Shown in pieces: positions 1 to 8,070 of a stretch of DNA of 64,000 nucleotides (positions are counted from its first letter, which is position 1; every line of letters starts with the position of its first letter). Under the pieces are notes generated by a model. It ran no database searches and had not been told where the DNA came from. It worked only from the letters and a program-made list of their open reading frames with translations. The stretch is from Candidatus Thiodiazotropha sp. CDECU1 (GTDB lineage: Bacteria; Pseudomonadota; Gammaproteobacteria; Chromatiales; Chromatiaceae). The translations under genes and the position numbers were made by a program. The DNA lies in the NCBI RefSeq assembly GCF_963455295.1, contig NZ_OY734020.1:1922001-1986000 (forward strand), written 5' to 3'.

Positions 1-138
1 GTGCATGCCGGATGGGATGGTTACACACCCGAGGATTTCCCGGCTTATGTGGATGTTTCCCCTTCGGGTCCGGCGCAGATCCACGACTACCAAAATCTCG
101 GTTTCGTGTTGATCGTATTGCAGGGTCCGGATTATTAA
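1..138 (+). CDS. C-terminal end of an unidentified protein (partial)
   Basis: Frame 1 is open from the first base to TAA at 136-138 and gives the last 45 residues of a protein that begins outside the window. The tail is rich in Pro, Asp, Gly and aromatic residues (PEDFPAYVDV, then FVLIVLQGPDY at the very end) and looks like a genuine folded C-terminus rather than random translation. I do not recognise the family. An overlapping open frame at 12-215 has a much less protein-like composition and is rejected in favour of this one. Confidence 0.5.
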   Translation: MHAGWDGYTPEDFPAYVDVSPSGPAQIHDYQNLGFVLIVLQGPDY

Positions 139-244
139 CGTTGGATATAGGATTAGTGTGGGAATTCTGTGATACCCACTGTAATCTCAGATTAATCGGC
201 TGCTTGAGTATTTAATAATTTATCGGTGTCTCGTATTCTTCTCA

Positions 245-859
245 TCAGTAGTCATATCGCGCCTCGACTCGCTCTAAATCGTCACGATCTTCCAGTACCT
301 GATCTTCCAACACTGACAACTCGTACTCCGTATCTGCCAGCTCTGCATTGAGGTCTTTAATCTCAGCCAGCAGCGCCTTCCGTTTTTTGCGGCTGATACC
401 ATCACGTATCAATTCAGCTTCCGCATCCTCAATCTGGCTGTTCAGATCATCCAGAATATTCTGCTGTTGTTTCAGCTTACGTTCGCTGTTTCGCAGTTGG
501 GATTTGGCCTTGTGTACCTTAAGGCCATCAGACCAGGCTTGTTCAAACTCCCTGGCCAAAGGCGCTTTACAGACCCTGTTGAGCTTTTTACCGGATTTGC
601 CCAGTGCATAACCCTTACTGGGAATGCAATATTCCTCAAGACCTGCCAGACGACCCTGCTCATAGCGATTCATGTCCGGCGTAATGCCATACTCTGAACA
701 GGCCTTTCGATGATTACTTAAATGGGAGAGTGCATGACCCTTTGCTCCATCCTCATAACCAATGGCTTGCCAATCGGCCACCATGCACTCATCTTTGCCC
801 ATGGAGGCACAACCTGATAGTGCAAAAATCGTTGCAGCAACAAAAAAATATCGAATCAT
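245..859 (-). CDS. DUF2799 domain lipoprotein with C-terminal coiled coil
   Basis: A 204-residue envelope protein of unknown function. The N-terminus is a lipoprotein signal with lipobox LSGC (Cys17 would be lipidated). Residues about 20-110 contain the DUF2799 pattern: DWQAIGYEDGAKG, then SEYGITPDMNRYEQGRLAGLEEYC. Residues about 115-200 are charged heptad-like sequence (KLKQQQNILDDL, LAEIKDLNAEL) predicted to form a long coiled coil. DUF2799 lipoproteins are widespread in Gammaproteobacteria and none has a firm function. It stands alone, with a terminator-bearing intergenic region upstream. Family assignment is secure; the role is unknown. Confidence 0.85.
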   Translation of the reverse strand: MIRYFFVAATIFALSGCASMGKDECMVADWQAIGYEDGAKGHALSHLSNHRKACSEYGITPDMNRYEQGRLAGLEEYCIPSKGYALGKSGKKLNRVCKAPLAREFEQAWSDGLKVHKAKSQLRNSERKLKQQQNILDDLNSQIEDAEAELIRDGISRKKRKALLAEIKDLNAELADTEYELSVLEDQVLEDRDDLERVEARYDY

Positions 860-1070
860 ATCTATTCCGGATTTAATCTGATTGAGTATAGTATTGACAG
901 TTGTAATGATGCTGTATTCTCCCAGATTAATATGTCGGCAGACTCAATACACGCTTGAATCAGCTGCTAATTCATAGATGTCGCTGGTTTTTTATTTGTT
1001 ACAGTCGTAATCGACGACTAAGAGGGGATTTGCCTAGACAGCAGGGAAGCTGAGTCTGGCACATATTTTA

Positions 1071-1103
1071 AAAAACCCATCCTAAATATTGGATGGGTTT
1101 TTT
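1071..1103. terminator. Rho-independent terminator, probably bidirectional
   Basis: A 12-base arm AAAAACCCATCC at 1071-1082, an 8-base loop, and GGATGGGTTTTT from 1091 form a stem followed by a T run on the plus strand; A residues before the left arm give a T run on the minus strand too. No annotated gene ends immediately next to it, which is why a small RNA upstream is considered. Confidence 0.8.
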
Positions 1104-1340
1104 ATGTTGGAAACTATGACGGGCTTAGCAATCGATGTGCTGGTACTTGTCCTGATTGGGAATCGTTTCGGCACAGACAACATCGGTGGGCTATACAGTG
1201 GTGATAGGGGGTGGCATCCAAGCTCACCAGGGTAATACGCACACGTATTGTCGCAGCCAACCGGGAAACCTATCCAGAATTACGCATTAGATGCGATTTG
1301 GATGGGTGTCTCAGGTACTGCCGCTCATCCAGAGGTTCTA

Positions 1341-1541
1341 TTAGTTGCTGCTACGTACAGCGTCAAAATCGTCAGCAATCAACAGATTGGTCAGAAAAAA
1401 CGCTTTTGCGCGGGTCTTTTTCTGACGTTGCATCTTCTCTATCTGAATGGGGCATTCATGTGGCTGCCAGTCGCAGGCCGTCCCACTGATAACCAGGTGG
1501 GGGCACTCCTGGCAGGTTTTCGATTTGTAGAGGCCGGTCAT
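1341..1541 (-). CDS. Possible small cysteine-rich protein
   Basis: A 66-residue frame with four cysteines in a C-x2-C-x9-C-x6-C arrangement (residues 10-30), which resembles a small zinc-binding knuckle, followed by a basic helix-like stretch (KMQRQKKTRAKAFF). The start has only a weak purine-rich sequence upstream. It could equally be a decayed fragment. I do not recognise a family and rate it as possible only. Confidence 0.25.
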   Translation of the reverse strand: MTGLYKSKTCQECPHLVISGTACDWQPHECPIQIEKMQRQKKTRAKAFFLTNLLIADDFDAVRSSN

Positions 1542-1830
1542 TTTGGTCGTCTCGGGTATGTTGCAAGGTTACAACTAAAAAAATAGCATAATTACAAAGA
1601 ATTACAAATCAATTCTCTGTTTTTTTGTAAAAATGTGACAAATTACCAAAGTGTATTATAAAAACTACTTCTGGGTTCGGACCTGCAGTTGATAAGCCAC
1701 TGATAAATCGAGCCGCCCAGGTGCAGATTCAAAACAAAAACCATGATGGGAAGACGACGATAGGTGTCTCGTGGATATGCAATTGTCAAATCAATTGTAG
1801 ATTCCCTGACCCCCACCCGGAGCCCCGCCA

Positions 1831-2340
1831 ATGGAGGCACAACCACCTTTCAATCGCTGGCTTGTCGTATTTGGCGCCATACTGATTCAACTGGCACTCG
1901 GTGCGATCTATGCTTGGTCAGTATTCACCGCCTTACTTACCGATCCTGCGGGCCCCTATGCCTTCAGTGCCAGTGAGACCGCCTGGATCTTCTCAGCTGG
2001 GCTCGCGACGTTCGCCATAGTCATGGTTATGGCTGGGCGCTGGCTGCCGAAGATCGGACCCCGTTCACTAGCGGTGTCAGGTGGTCTGCTACTGGGTACC
2101 GGTTACGTGCTCGGCGGATTGTTCGGCAGCAGTTTTTGGGCCCAACTGATCTTCATCGGCCTGATCGGTGGTGCGGGCATCGGTCTCGGCTACGTGGTGC
2201 CAATCGCTGTCGGCGTGAAGTGGTTTCCCGACAGGAAGGGGTTGATCACCGGGCTCGCTGTAGCCGGGTTTGGCTTCGGTGCGATCATCATGGCGCTGAG
2301 CACAAGGCCCGAGCCACCGGGCAGGCTGGCCAAGGCTTAG
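1831..2340 (+). pseudogene. Truncated OFA-type MFS transporter
   Basis: The 169-residue product begins like an intact major facilitator of the oxalate/formate antiporter (OFA) type: LGAIYAWSVF in helix 1, five predicted membrane segments, and VGVKWFPDRKGLITGLAVAGFGFGA, the family's loop after helix 4. Family members are about 400 residues long; here the frame breaks after about residue 157 into an unrelated tail (RPEPPGRLAKA). GGAG eight bases before the ATG is a good ribosome site. No other MFS segment follows in the next 300 bases in any frame that I can join convincingly. I read it as a 3'-truncated gene, probably non-functional. Confidence 0.75.
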
Positions 2341-2423
2341 GTCTGCTTGCGACACCACCTTGTTTCCCAAATACTGGGTTATATACGAACGGCTAACCTT
2401 GGCATTTTATGTGCGGTAAGGAA

Positions 2424-2618
2424 CTAAACTTCATCTTCCCGGTGAGCGCTGATTTTGGGCATTTCACCGGGTATGCAGCGCAATCGCAGGGTAATGGGAC
2501 GGCAACAGACCGAGCAATCCTCAATGATTACCTGCTGCGGCTCGCTGGTATCGATCAGGAGTTCAATCCGTTCGCCGCAGTAGGGACAGTCGATGAGAGA
2601 GGCCTGGAGTAGATTCAA
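2424..2618 (-). CDS. CPXCG motif cysteine-rich protein
   Basis: A 64-residue protein with CPYCGE near the N-terminus (residues 12-17) and CSVCCRPI at 35-42, giving two CxxC pairs typical of the Cys_rich_CPXG family of small putative zinc-ribbon proteins. Length matches the family (about 60 residues). Function is unknown. It lies convergent with the broken MFS gene. Confidence 0.8.
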   Translation of the reverse strand: MNLLQASLIDCPYCGERIELLIDTSEPQQVIIEDCSVCCRPITLRLRCIPGEMPKISAHREDEV

Positions 2619-2963
2619 TTAAAGGTTGCTCCACGCGGTTGGGATTCTCACTCACGCCATGGAGGCGTATCAGGTAACGCCTGAATTCCTGTCACTCGCT
2701 GAGTGGTGCCTGGTTCAACATGGTCTGCACCGTTAGCGTTCTATACTGAAAAGTGTAGTGCACTTTCACCTTGAAGCTGGGAAATGTCTGGGTGTAATAA
2801 TTTTGTGGTTGTCTCATATCGTTATAATTCCTCCTTGTTATCATATTCGGTATCTTCAGCAGATATTCAGCTTGTTGGTCTAGACTGACAATGTTTTCAG
2901 CGAAATAATGTCTAAACAATGTGTATAACCATGTCATACCTTTAAATTCGGGCTTTCGGGGTT
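2619..2963. other. Intergenic region upstream of the response regulator
   Basis: AT-rich stretch containing the likely promoter of the two-component operon. A minus-strand frame at 2692-2937 is open but has no family resemblance or ribosome site and is not called. A small imperfect hairpin (GGCGT/ACGCC) lies near 2665-2683. Confidence 0.45.
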
Positions 2964-3629
2964 ATGAAGTTATTACTAGTCGAGGATTCAGTTCGCCTGC
3001 AGAGATCACTGACGAGTGGCTTGAAACAACAGGGTTTCACGGTGGATCAAGCCTTTGATGGTGAGAAGGCGCTCTACTTTCTCAAAGTAAATATATACGA
3101 CGTAATTATTCTTGATCTGATTTTGCCCAAAGTTGATGGATTGACAGTATTAGCCACTCTGCGTAATAACCATGTTGATAGCCATGTGTTGATTTTGTCG
3201 GCAAATGACCAGACAGAAGATCGAATACGTGGCCTGGATCTTGGGGCAGATGATTACATGGTTAAACCGTTTTCATTTGATGAACTGGTATCGCGACTTA
3301 GAGCGTTGAATCGCCGTCGCTCTGGAGTTAAAAATCCAGTGCTAGAGGCTGAAGGCGTTCAAATTGATTCGGTGTCACGCATTGTCAGTTTTAATAATCT
3401 AACGGTGGCATTGACTCCTCACGAGTATGAAATACTTGAATTTTTAGTACGTCGTCGTGGCCGTGTTTTTTCACACGATCAATTAATTGATCAATTGTAT
3501 GACTCTAGTAGTTACGTGACACGTAATGCGGTCGAAGCCCATATCAGTTCGATACGCAAACGATTAAAAGCAACTGGGGCACCATCCCTGGTTAAAACCC
3601 GACGCGGTTTTGGTTACTTAGTTGAGTGA
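2964..3629 (+). CDS. OmpR-family response regulator (QseB/PmrA-like)
   Basis: A 221-residue DNA-binding response regulator. The receiver domain (1-115) has the acidic pair E7/D8, phosphoacceptor D51 in ILDLILPKVDG, and K101 in the DYMVKPFSF motif. The C-terminal winged helix (about 125-220) has LTPHEYEILEFL and the recognition helix region NAVEAHISSIRKRL, ending GFGYLVE. It precedes a sensor kinase by 6 bases, so the two form one operon. The PepSY gene and the divergent 5.5-5.7 kb promoter with TTTCAG repeats are plausible targets, because OmpR-type dimers bind direct repeats spaced by 11 bp. Confidence 0.92.
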   Translation: MKLLLVEDSVRLQRSLTSGLKQQGFTVDQAFDGEKALYFLKVNIYDVIILDLILPKVDGLTVLATLRNNHVDSHVLILSANDQTEDRIRGLDLGADDYMVKPFSFDELVSRLRALNRRRSGVKNPVLEAEGVQIDSVSRIVSFNNLTVALTPHEYEILEFLVRRRGRVFSHDQLIDQLYDSSSYVTRNAVEAHISSIRKRLKATGAPSLVKTRRGFGYLVE

Positions 3630-3635
3630 AATCGC

Positions 3636-5072
3636 GTGCATTCGATACAAACAAAGCTTAATGTTTCAATTATCAGTGCGTTAATCGTGGTGTTGTCACT
3701 TACCGCTGTATTTTTACACACCAGAATCAAAAATCATGTGGTAGAGGTCTATGATACAGGGTTGTTTGACAAGGCGCAGGCACTTATATCTCTGACTGAA
3801 CTTGATGAAGAGGGTCTAGAGTTTGATTTTGCCGAAGATGGCCTAATGTCAGAGTTCCTGGCAGGTGACTCGCCAGAGTATTACCAGTTGTGGGAAGAAG
3901 GCGAGCGGTTACTGATTAAGTCGCCCTCACTGGCTGAATCTAATCTTCCGCTGGCTGGAGTCGCGATAGACACTTTTCAAACTTCCAATCTTAGATTGCC
4001 CGATGGCCGAAAGGGGCGTCTTATCGAAATCAGTTTCATGCCACGTGTTGAGATAGATGAAGATGAGATCGAGGAACTCATTGAACTGCCACAACCTAAA
4101 CCGATATCGCTGGTATTTGCACGTGAGAGAGATTCATTAAATAGAACTCTGTTCTCGATTGGATTTACCATATTTTTAGTTATCATAACCGTTTTACTGG
4201 TATCCGCTTTATTGGTATGGCGGCTGATTGGTAGGGGGCTAATGCCGTTGTCTTCATTGGCTAAACAGGTAGGTGAGATCGATGAATCAAACTTGGATGC
4301 GCGGTTGAAGCATGAAGGAGTGCAAAGTTTGGAAATAGCGCCTATTGAAAACCAGTTAAATTATATGCTGGAACGTTTACAGTCAGCGTTCGAACGAGAG
4401 CAACGCTTTTCATCTAACGTAGCGCATGAGTTACGTACGCCATTGTCTGAATTAAGGACCTTATCCGAGGTGGGGCAGATGATGCCAGATGATCCAAAAC
4501 AGGTTAACGCATTTTTTACTGATGTAGGAGAGATTTCTCAACAGATGGAAAAAATCGTTACGACGTTACTCGAACTTACCCGCTCGGAGGCAGGATTACT
4601 ACACAGTGATCCCGAAGATATCGAATTGTCGCGATTTTGTGATGAGGTCTGGCAGCAATCTGTTAACAGTCAGTATGCGGGTAAAAAGCTGGTTAAACAG
4701 ATACCAAGTGATCTAATTATTTCAACTGATCGTGAGAAATTCAGTATGATTCTATGCAATCTGTTCATCAATGCTGTTAGTTATAGTCCCGATGAGGAAG
4801 AAATAGAAATTTCAGCTGAAATTCGCAACAATAATGTCGTGTTGTACGTAAAGAACGTGGCCACTGATATAAAACCGGAAGACATTATTCATATGAAGGA
4901 CCGCTTTTGGCGCAAAGACAAGGCCAAGGGTGATTACGATCATTCTGGATTGGGACTGACCCTGGTAGATGCGCTAGCTAGAATAATCCATCTGGATGTG
5001 AAGTTAGCCCTCGATAGTCAACGTGTATTCATTGTTACAATCAGCGGCCTGCCGCTGGTTGTACAATATTGA
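3636..5072 (+). CDS. Sensor histidine kinase, HAMP type
   Basis: A 478-residue membrane kinase and cognate partner of the preceding regulator. TM1 is at about 9-27, an acidic periplasmic domain at 30-165, TM2 at about 173-196, HAMP linker at 196-250, HisKA with FSSNVAHELRTPL (His264), and HATPase with N box LCNLFINAVSYSP and G box HSGLGLTLVDALA. The GTG start, 6 bases after the regulator's stop, is the first available; TM1 follows directly. The acidic sensor loop (DEDEIEELIE) may bind cations, as in PmrB/QseC-like kinases; that is inference. Confidence 0.9.
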   Translation: MHSIQTKLNVSIISALIVVLSLTAVFLHTRIKNHVVEVYDTGLFDKAQALISLTELDEEGLEFDFAEDGLMSEFLAGDSPEYYQLWEEGERLLIKSPSLAESNLPLAGVAIDTFQTSNLRLPDGRKGRLIEISFMPRVEIDEDEIEELIELPQPKPISLVFARERDSLNRTLFSIGFTIFLVIITVLLVSALLVWRLIGRGLMPLSSLAKQVGEIDESNLDARLKHEGVQSLEIAPIENQLNYMLERLQSAFEREQRFSSNVAHELRTPLSELRTLSEVGQMMPDDPKQVNAFFTDVGEISQQMEKIVTTLLELTRSEAGLLHSDPEDIELSRFCDEVWQQSVNSQYAGKKLVKQIPSDLIISTDREKFSMILCNLFINAVSYSPDEEEIEISAEIRNNNVVLYVKNVATDIKPEDIIHMKDRFWRKDKAKGDYDHSGLGLTLVDALARIIHLDVKLALDSQRVFIVTISGLPLVVQY

Positions 5073-5297
5073 TTCATCCTCAGCGAATTATCAGAAACCA
5101 AGATTAATCTGTATGCTGTATAAGTCTGGTAAGTACAGGTCTGTTACTGTTCTCTGGATACTATATTTAGGAACTATTATTTATTAGTAGGTATAAACAT
5201 ACACAGTGGTTATCGCAAAGCGAAATAGTGCAGAGGCCAATATGATTTAAACCGGGTCAACAGTGCTCTGTTGTCCAATCTTTATAATGTGTAATGA

Positions 5298-5543
5298 TTA
5301 ATCGTCATTACCAACTTTGATAATACTACCATCGAGACTGATGATGGCCTCGAGTTTGTCTCCTTTATAAACAAAATCTACTTCGTAGATCTTTTTCCCC
5401 TTATACCTTTCTTTTTCGATTTCAGTAATCCGTGCTCCCGGGTAAGAATTATCGATAATTATTCGTACTTCTTCCTTACTAACGGCATAGCAGGGCGATG
5501 TAAGGAATATTAATAAAACTAATAATAAAAAAACCATTTTCAT
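5298..5543 (-). CDS. PepSY-domain small exported protein
   Basis: An 81-residue protein with a signal peptide (MKMVFLLLVLLIFLTSPCYA) and one PepSY-like domain: KEEVRIIIDNSYPGARITEIE, GKKIYEVDFVYKG, AIISLDGSIIKV. The start at 5543 is preferred to one ten codons upstream because AAAGGAA lies seven bases before it. Small PepSY proteins commonly sit beside QseBC/PmrAB-type two-component genes and are often their targets. It is transcribed divergently from the gene at 5705 across a shared 160-bp promoter region. Molecular function is unknown. Confidence 0.8.
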   Translation of the reverse strand: MKMVFLLLVLLIFLTSPCYAVSKEEVRIIIDNSYPGARITEIEKERYKGKKIYEVDFVYKGDKLEAIISLDGSIIKVGNDD

Positions 5544-5608
5544 GCATTTTTCCTTTAGTGCAGTACGGATCACTATTTATATTACACAAAACCTATTATT
5601 CAGCAAAA

Positions 5609-5636
5609 TTTCAGATTACTTTCAGGGGAATTTCAG
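5609..5636. promoter_or_regulatory. Three TTTCAG direct repeats, 11-bp period
   Basis: TTTCAG occurs at 5609-5614, 5620-5625 and 5631-5636, exactly 11 bp apart; the last two continue as TTTCAGGGGA. One helical-turn spacing is the hallmark of an OmpR-family dimer site. The repeats lie between the divergent PepSY gene and the exported protein at 5705 and a few hundred bases from a two-component operon, so the regulator at 2964 is the natural candidate. Confidence 0.6.
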
Positions 5637-5654
5637 GGGATACACTTAATATTA

Positions 5655-5675
5655 TTGACACAGGAAGAACCTGTG
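5655..5675 (+). promoter_or_regulatory. Possible -35 box and 17-bp palindrome
   Basis: TTGACA at 5655-5660 resembles a -35 box, 19 bp after the TTTCAG repeats. It overlaps the palindrome CACAGGAAGAACCTGTG (5659-5675, 6-bp arms). No good -10 sits 16-18 bp downstream; TATATA at 5685-5690 is too far. The palindrome could be a second regulator's site or a transcript hairpin. Confidence 0.35.
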
Positions 5676-5704
5676 ATCATCACATATATAAGAGGACCAA
5701 TGAA

Positions 5705-6466
5705 ATGTATTTACCCAAATTACCCCTTTGTATCATGATGGCTGGATTGTTAGGGGCCTCTCCCATGGCAATAGCGGAAGTAGATATACCATTTGATGAG
5801 GCCGAGTTATTTTTTGAATTGAATGATACCGATGGAGACCTTGGTATCCACGGCAAGATTGACGGCGATGAGTGGAAACGACTTGAAATTGAAGACCCCT
5901 ACGAGCGTCGTATGATGTATGTCCGTGCGATTGGTCGGCTCAAAAAACAAGGTATTACAGAGCTGTTTTTCGAAAGTGCCGAGCCGACCTTTGATGAGCT
6001 TGATCCAAAGAAATTCTTTAAACGCTTTCCTGAAGGTATATATGAAATCGAAGGTATCACTCTGGATGGAGAGGAGCGGGAAAGTGAAGTGTACCTTTCT
6101 CATGTCATTCCTTCAGCACCTGGTAACGTCACCGTCAATGGACAGCCAGCAGCTGAAGACTGTGATGCAGATGAGCTACCAGTGGTTTCTGCCCCAGTTA
6201 CGTTATCATGGGATGCGGTAGTTAGTTCACATGAAGAGCTTGGTAAGTATGGTGATGTGAGTGTTCGGTACTACGAAGTGGTAGTGGAAATCGATGAGAC
6301 GGATTACAAATCGACAAGTATTATTCCAGCAGAAATGACTGAGTGGACAATTGGCGATCCAGATTTTTTTGAACTTTCTGAAGAAGGTGAATATAAGTTC
6401 GAAATTCTGGTACGTGCAGAAAGTGGTAACAAATCCGCAATGGAAAGTTGCTTTGTTGTTGAATGA
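5705..6466 (+). CDS. Exported protein with EF-hand-like segment, unknown function
   Basis: A 253-residue protein with a signal peptide ending in AIAEVD. Residues about 35-55 contain the acidic repeat NDTDGDLGIHGKIDGDEW, reminiscent of a calcium loop; the middle (ITLDGEERESEVYLSHVIP) and C-terminal part (VSAPVTLSWDAV, YYEVVVEID, YKFEILVRAESGNKS) look like fibronectin-III-like beta strands. The ATG at 5705 is chosen because AGAGGA lies eight bases upstream and the signal peptide starts there. The HEAT-repeat gene follows after a hairpin. I recognise the overall pattern from hypothetical proteins of environmental proteobacteria but no function. Confidence 0.75.
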   Translation: MYLPKLPLCIMMAGLLGASPMAIAEVDIPFDEAELFFELNDTDGDLGIHGKIDGDEWKRLEIEDPYERRMMYVRAIGRLKKQGITELFFESAEPTFDELDPKKFFKRFPEGIYEIEGITLDGEERESEVYLSHVIPSAPGNVTVNGQPAAEDCDADELPVVSAPVTLSWDAVVSSHEELGKYGDVSVRYYEVVVEIDETDYKSTSIIPAEMTEWTIGDPDFFELSEEGEYKFEILVRAESGNKSAMESCFVVE

Positions 6467-6475
6467 ACTTGAGAC

Positions 6476-6503
6476 AACCCTCACCAGGAATGGTGAGGGT
6501 TGA
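6476..6503 (+). terminator. Perfect 11-bp hairpin between two genes
   Basis: CAACCCTCACC (6476-6486), a 6-base loop, and GGTGAGGGTTG (6493-6503) pair perfectly. It begins 9 bases after the preceding stop and ends 18 bases before the next start. There is no T run, so it is more likely a partial attenuator or mRNA stabiliser within an operon than a full terminator. Confidence 0.6.
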
Positions 6504-6520
6504 TATATACAGGAAGATCA

Positions 6521-7291
6521 ATGAGCAAATACAGCGTAGTTTCAATTGCTATTATTGTAGGCATCGTTGTCACGGCATACCTGCTTGTGAATTCTCCGCA
6601 AAGCGAGGTTTCAGACAAGGCAGGCATCATGCTTGAAACAGGAAAGCTTGCCCATAAAAAAGTAGCTTCACAAGAAAAAGTTGCATTTATCAAGCCTACT
6701 AATTCAGAATTGAAATTGGACACAGATACGCCTGAATTGAAACAACCGGAAGCATACGAATCGCATCCGGAGTTGCGTAGACTTATGGAATTGGAACAGG
6801 CAAATCTTTCATCATACGACACATTGATGCAGCTAACGCAGCTATTGAAACATGATGAGAAAATAGTACGTATTGCAACGATTGAATACATCAGTGAACT
6901 AAAGCACCCTGGAGCATTTTCACTATTAATCGATGCGTTGAGCGATAATGTACCGATAGTACGTATAATGACGCTAGAAGCGCTTGCGCAACATAGGGAC
7001 GATATTCTAGCTATATATATCGAACCCATGTTATTCGATGATAATAAAGAAGTCAGAATAGCGGCTATTAAAGCAATTGGTGAATTTGAGAGTGAACAAT
7101 CCGTATATGCTATTTCAGGCTTGTTGATGGATTCTGATAATGACGTCCGGCTAAACGCAGTCAGTGCAATGGGTGAAATTGGAGGAGATCAAGCTAGCTC
7201 TTATTTGAGTCAGCTTGTTAATGATCCAAATATATTGATTAGAGAAAATGTGCACGCAATATTAGCCGAGTCAAATCAACAAGATTTTTAA
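6521..7291 (+). CDS. Membrane-anchored HEAT-repeat protein
   Basis: A 256-residue protein with an N-terminal membrane anchor (VVSIAIIVGIVVTAYLLV) and, from about residue 80, successive HEAT/PBS-lyase-type helical repeats: KIVRIATIEYISELKHPGA, VPIVRIMTLEALAQH, KEVRIAAIKAIGEFES, NDVRLNAVSAMGEIGG, ILIRENVHAIL. Such repeats make protein-protein scaffolds. The start at 6521 has AGGAAG about five bases upstream; an in-frame codon at 6500 falls inside the hairpin and is not used. Probably cotranscribed with the EF-hand-like exported protein. No partner is identified. Confidence 0.8.
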   Translation: MSKYSVVSIAIIVGIVVTAYLLVNSPQSEVSDKAGIMLETGKLAHKKVASQEKVAFIKPTNSELKLDTDTPELKQPEAYESHPELRRLMELEQANLSSYDTLMQLTQLLKHDEKIVRIATIEYISELKHPGAFSLLIDALSDNVPIVRIMTLEALAQHRDDILAIYIEPMLFDDNKEVRIAAIKAIGEFESEQSVYAISGLLMDSDNDVRLNAVSAMGEIGGDQASSYLSQLVNDPNILIRENVHAILAESNQQDF

Positions 7292-7610
7292 GTTAAATGC
7301 ACAGTTGAACCCTAATGACTTATTTTTTTTAAAGCGAGGCGATATCCTAGAAAAAACAACCGCTAATTCTATATGATTACAGATTCATCATCAGCACTGG
7401 GTCTACATGACGCAGTAATTTTTGAAGGCCGGTTGAAGGGTTTTGTGGATGCGAGTAGAAAACTTAAAGAGGCATGTCAAAGACGGGGTTATCAGCGAAC
7501 GCCTAACCTTGGGATCGCTACCAGTTTGCTACCTTGCTAAGCAGGGGTGGTGCGGCTATTCTACTTATACCTTTTCGTGAATCGAATAAAAGCATACAAA
7601 AGAGGAAGAT
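7292..7610. other. Intergenic, one doubtful 55-residue frame
   Basis: A plus-strand ATG frame at 7373-7540 could encode 55 residues (start MITDSSSALGLHD, with a basic helix-like middle), but there is no ribosome site and no family resemblance. Otherwise I see nothing beyond the upstream region of the next gene. Confidence 0.3.
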
Positions 7611-8042
7611 ATGAACAGAATCGGTATCAGTGCGGCAATGTTGGTTTTATCGACACCCTTTGTCTCCTGGGGTGCTGAATGCAATGGAGGGGGTACACCG
7701 TTCGGTAAATACCAGACTGTAACCAAGGGTATGCTGGACTTGACCATGGCCGGAAAGATGAATCATGCGACCTCCAATGACATCGGCGAGCAAGTGAAGA
7801 TTGCCGAGGCCCTTGCCGAAAAAGGTGAACACCAGAAATCCTGCGATGTCTACGATGCGGTGATTGCAAAATACGGATTCAAGACGATGGAGGAATCGTA
7901 CTACGAGAAGTATCCGGAAAAACGCCCTGGAAGTAGCACACGTAACCAGGTAAAGAGCCAGTCATCAGGAGCATCGGCCACAAGTGCGATAGCAGGTGAG
8001 GCAGCGACGGCTGATGGAGCAACTGCATCCGAGGCCAAATAG
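7611..8042 (+). CDS. Small exported protein of unknown function
   Basis: A 143-residue protein with signal peptide MNRIGISAAMLVLSTPFVSWGA. The mature part has two cysteines (C23 region CNGGGTPFGKY, and SCDVYDAVI) that could form a disulfide, and a helical middle (EQVKIAEALAEKGEHQKSCDVYDAVIAKYG) of the kind found in helical-repeat proteins. The last 40 residues are low-complexity Ser/Ala/Thr. AGAGGAAG lies just before the ATG. No family recognised. It ends 30 bases before the transposase element. Confidence 0.65.
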   Translation: MNRIGISAAMLVLSTPFVSWGAECNGGGTPFGKYQTVTKGMLDLTMAGKMNHATSNDIGEQVKIAEALAEKGEHQKSCDVYDAVIAKYGFKTMEESYYEKYPEKRPGSSTRNQVKSQSSGASATSAIAGEAATADGATASEAK

Positions 8043-8070
8043 ATTGTGGGAAATGGGGACACTCATAAGA

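Larger units (their letters stand above)
860..1830. other. 970-bp stretch with no firm gene
   Basis: This stretch separates the DUF2799 gene from the MFS remnant. It holds one strong terminator (1071-1103) and one weak small ORF on the minus strand (1341-1541). Several overlapping frames at 1211-1846 are open but have no ribosome binding site and no protein-like composition. The 150 bases before the terminator (about 950-1070) carry no ORF and could be a small RNA gene ending in that terminator; that is inference only. Confidence 0.5.

Noticed and set aside
12-215. Open frame on the plus strand at the left edge
   Set aside because: Overlaps the convincing frame-1 protein end and has poor composition.
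2692-2937. 81-codon minus-strand frame before the response regulator
   Set aside because: No ribosome site, no family, and it lies in the likely promoter.
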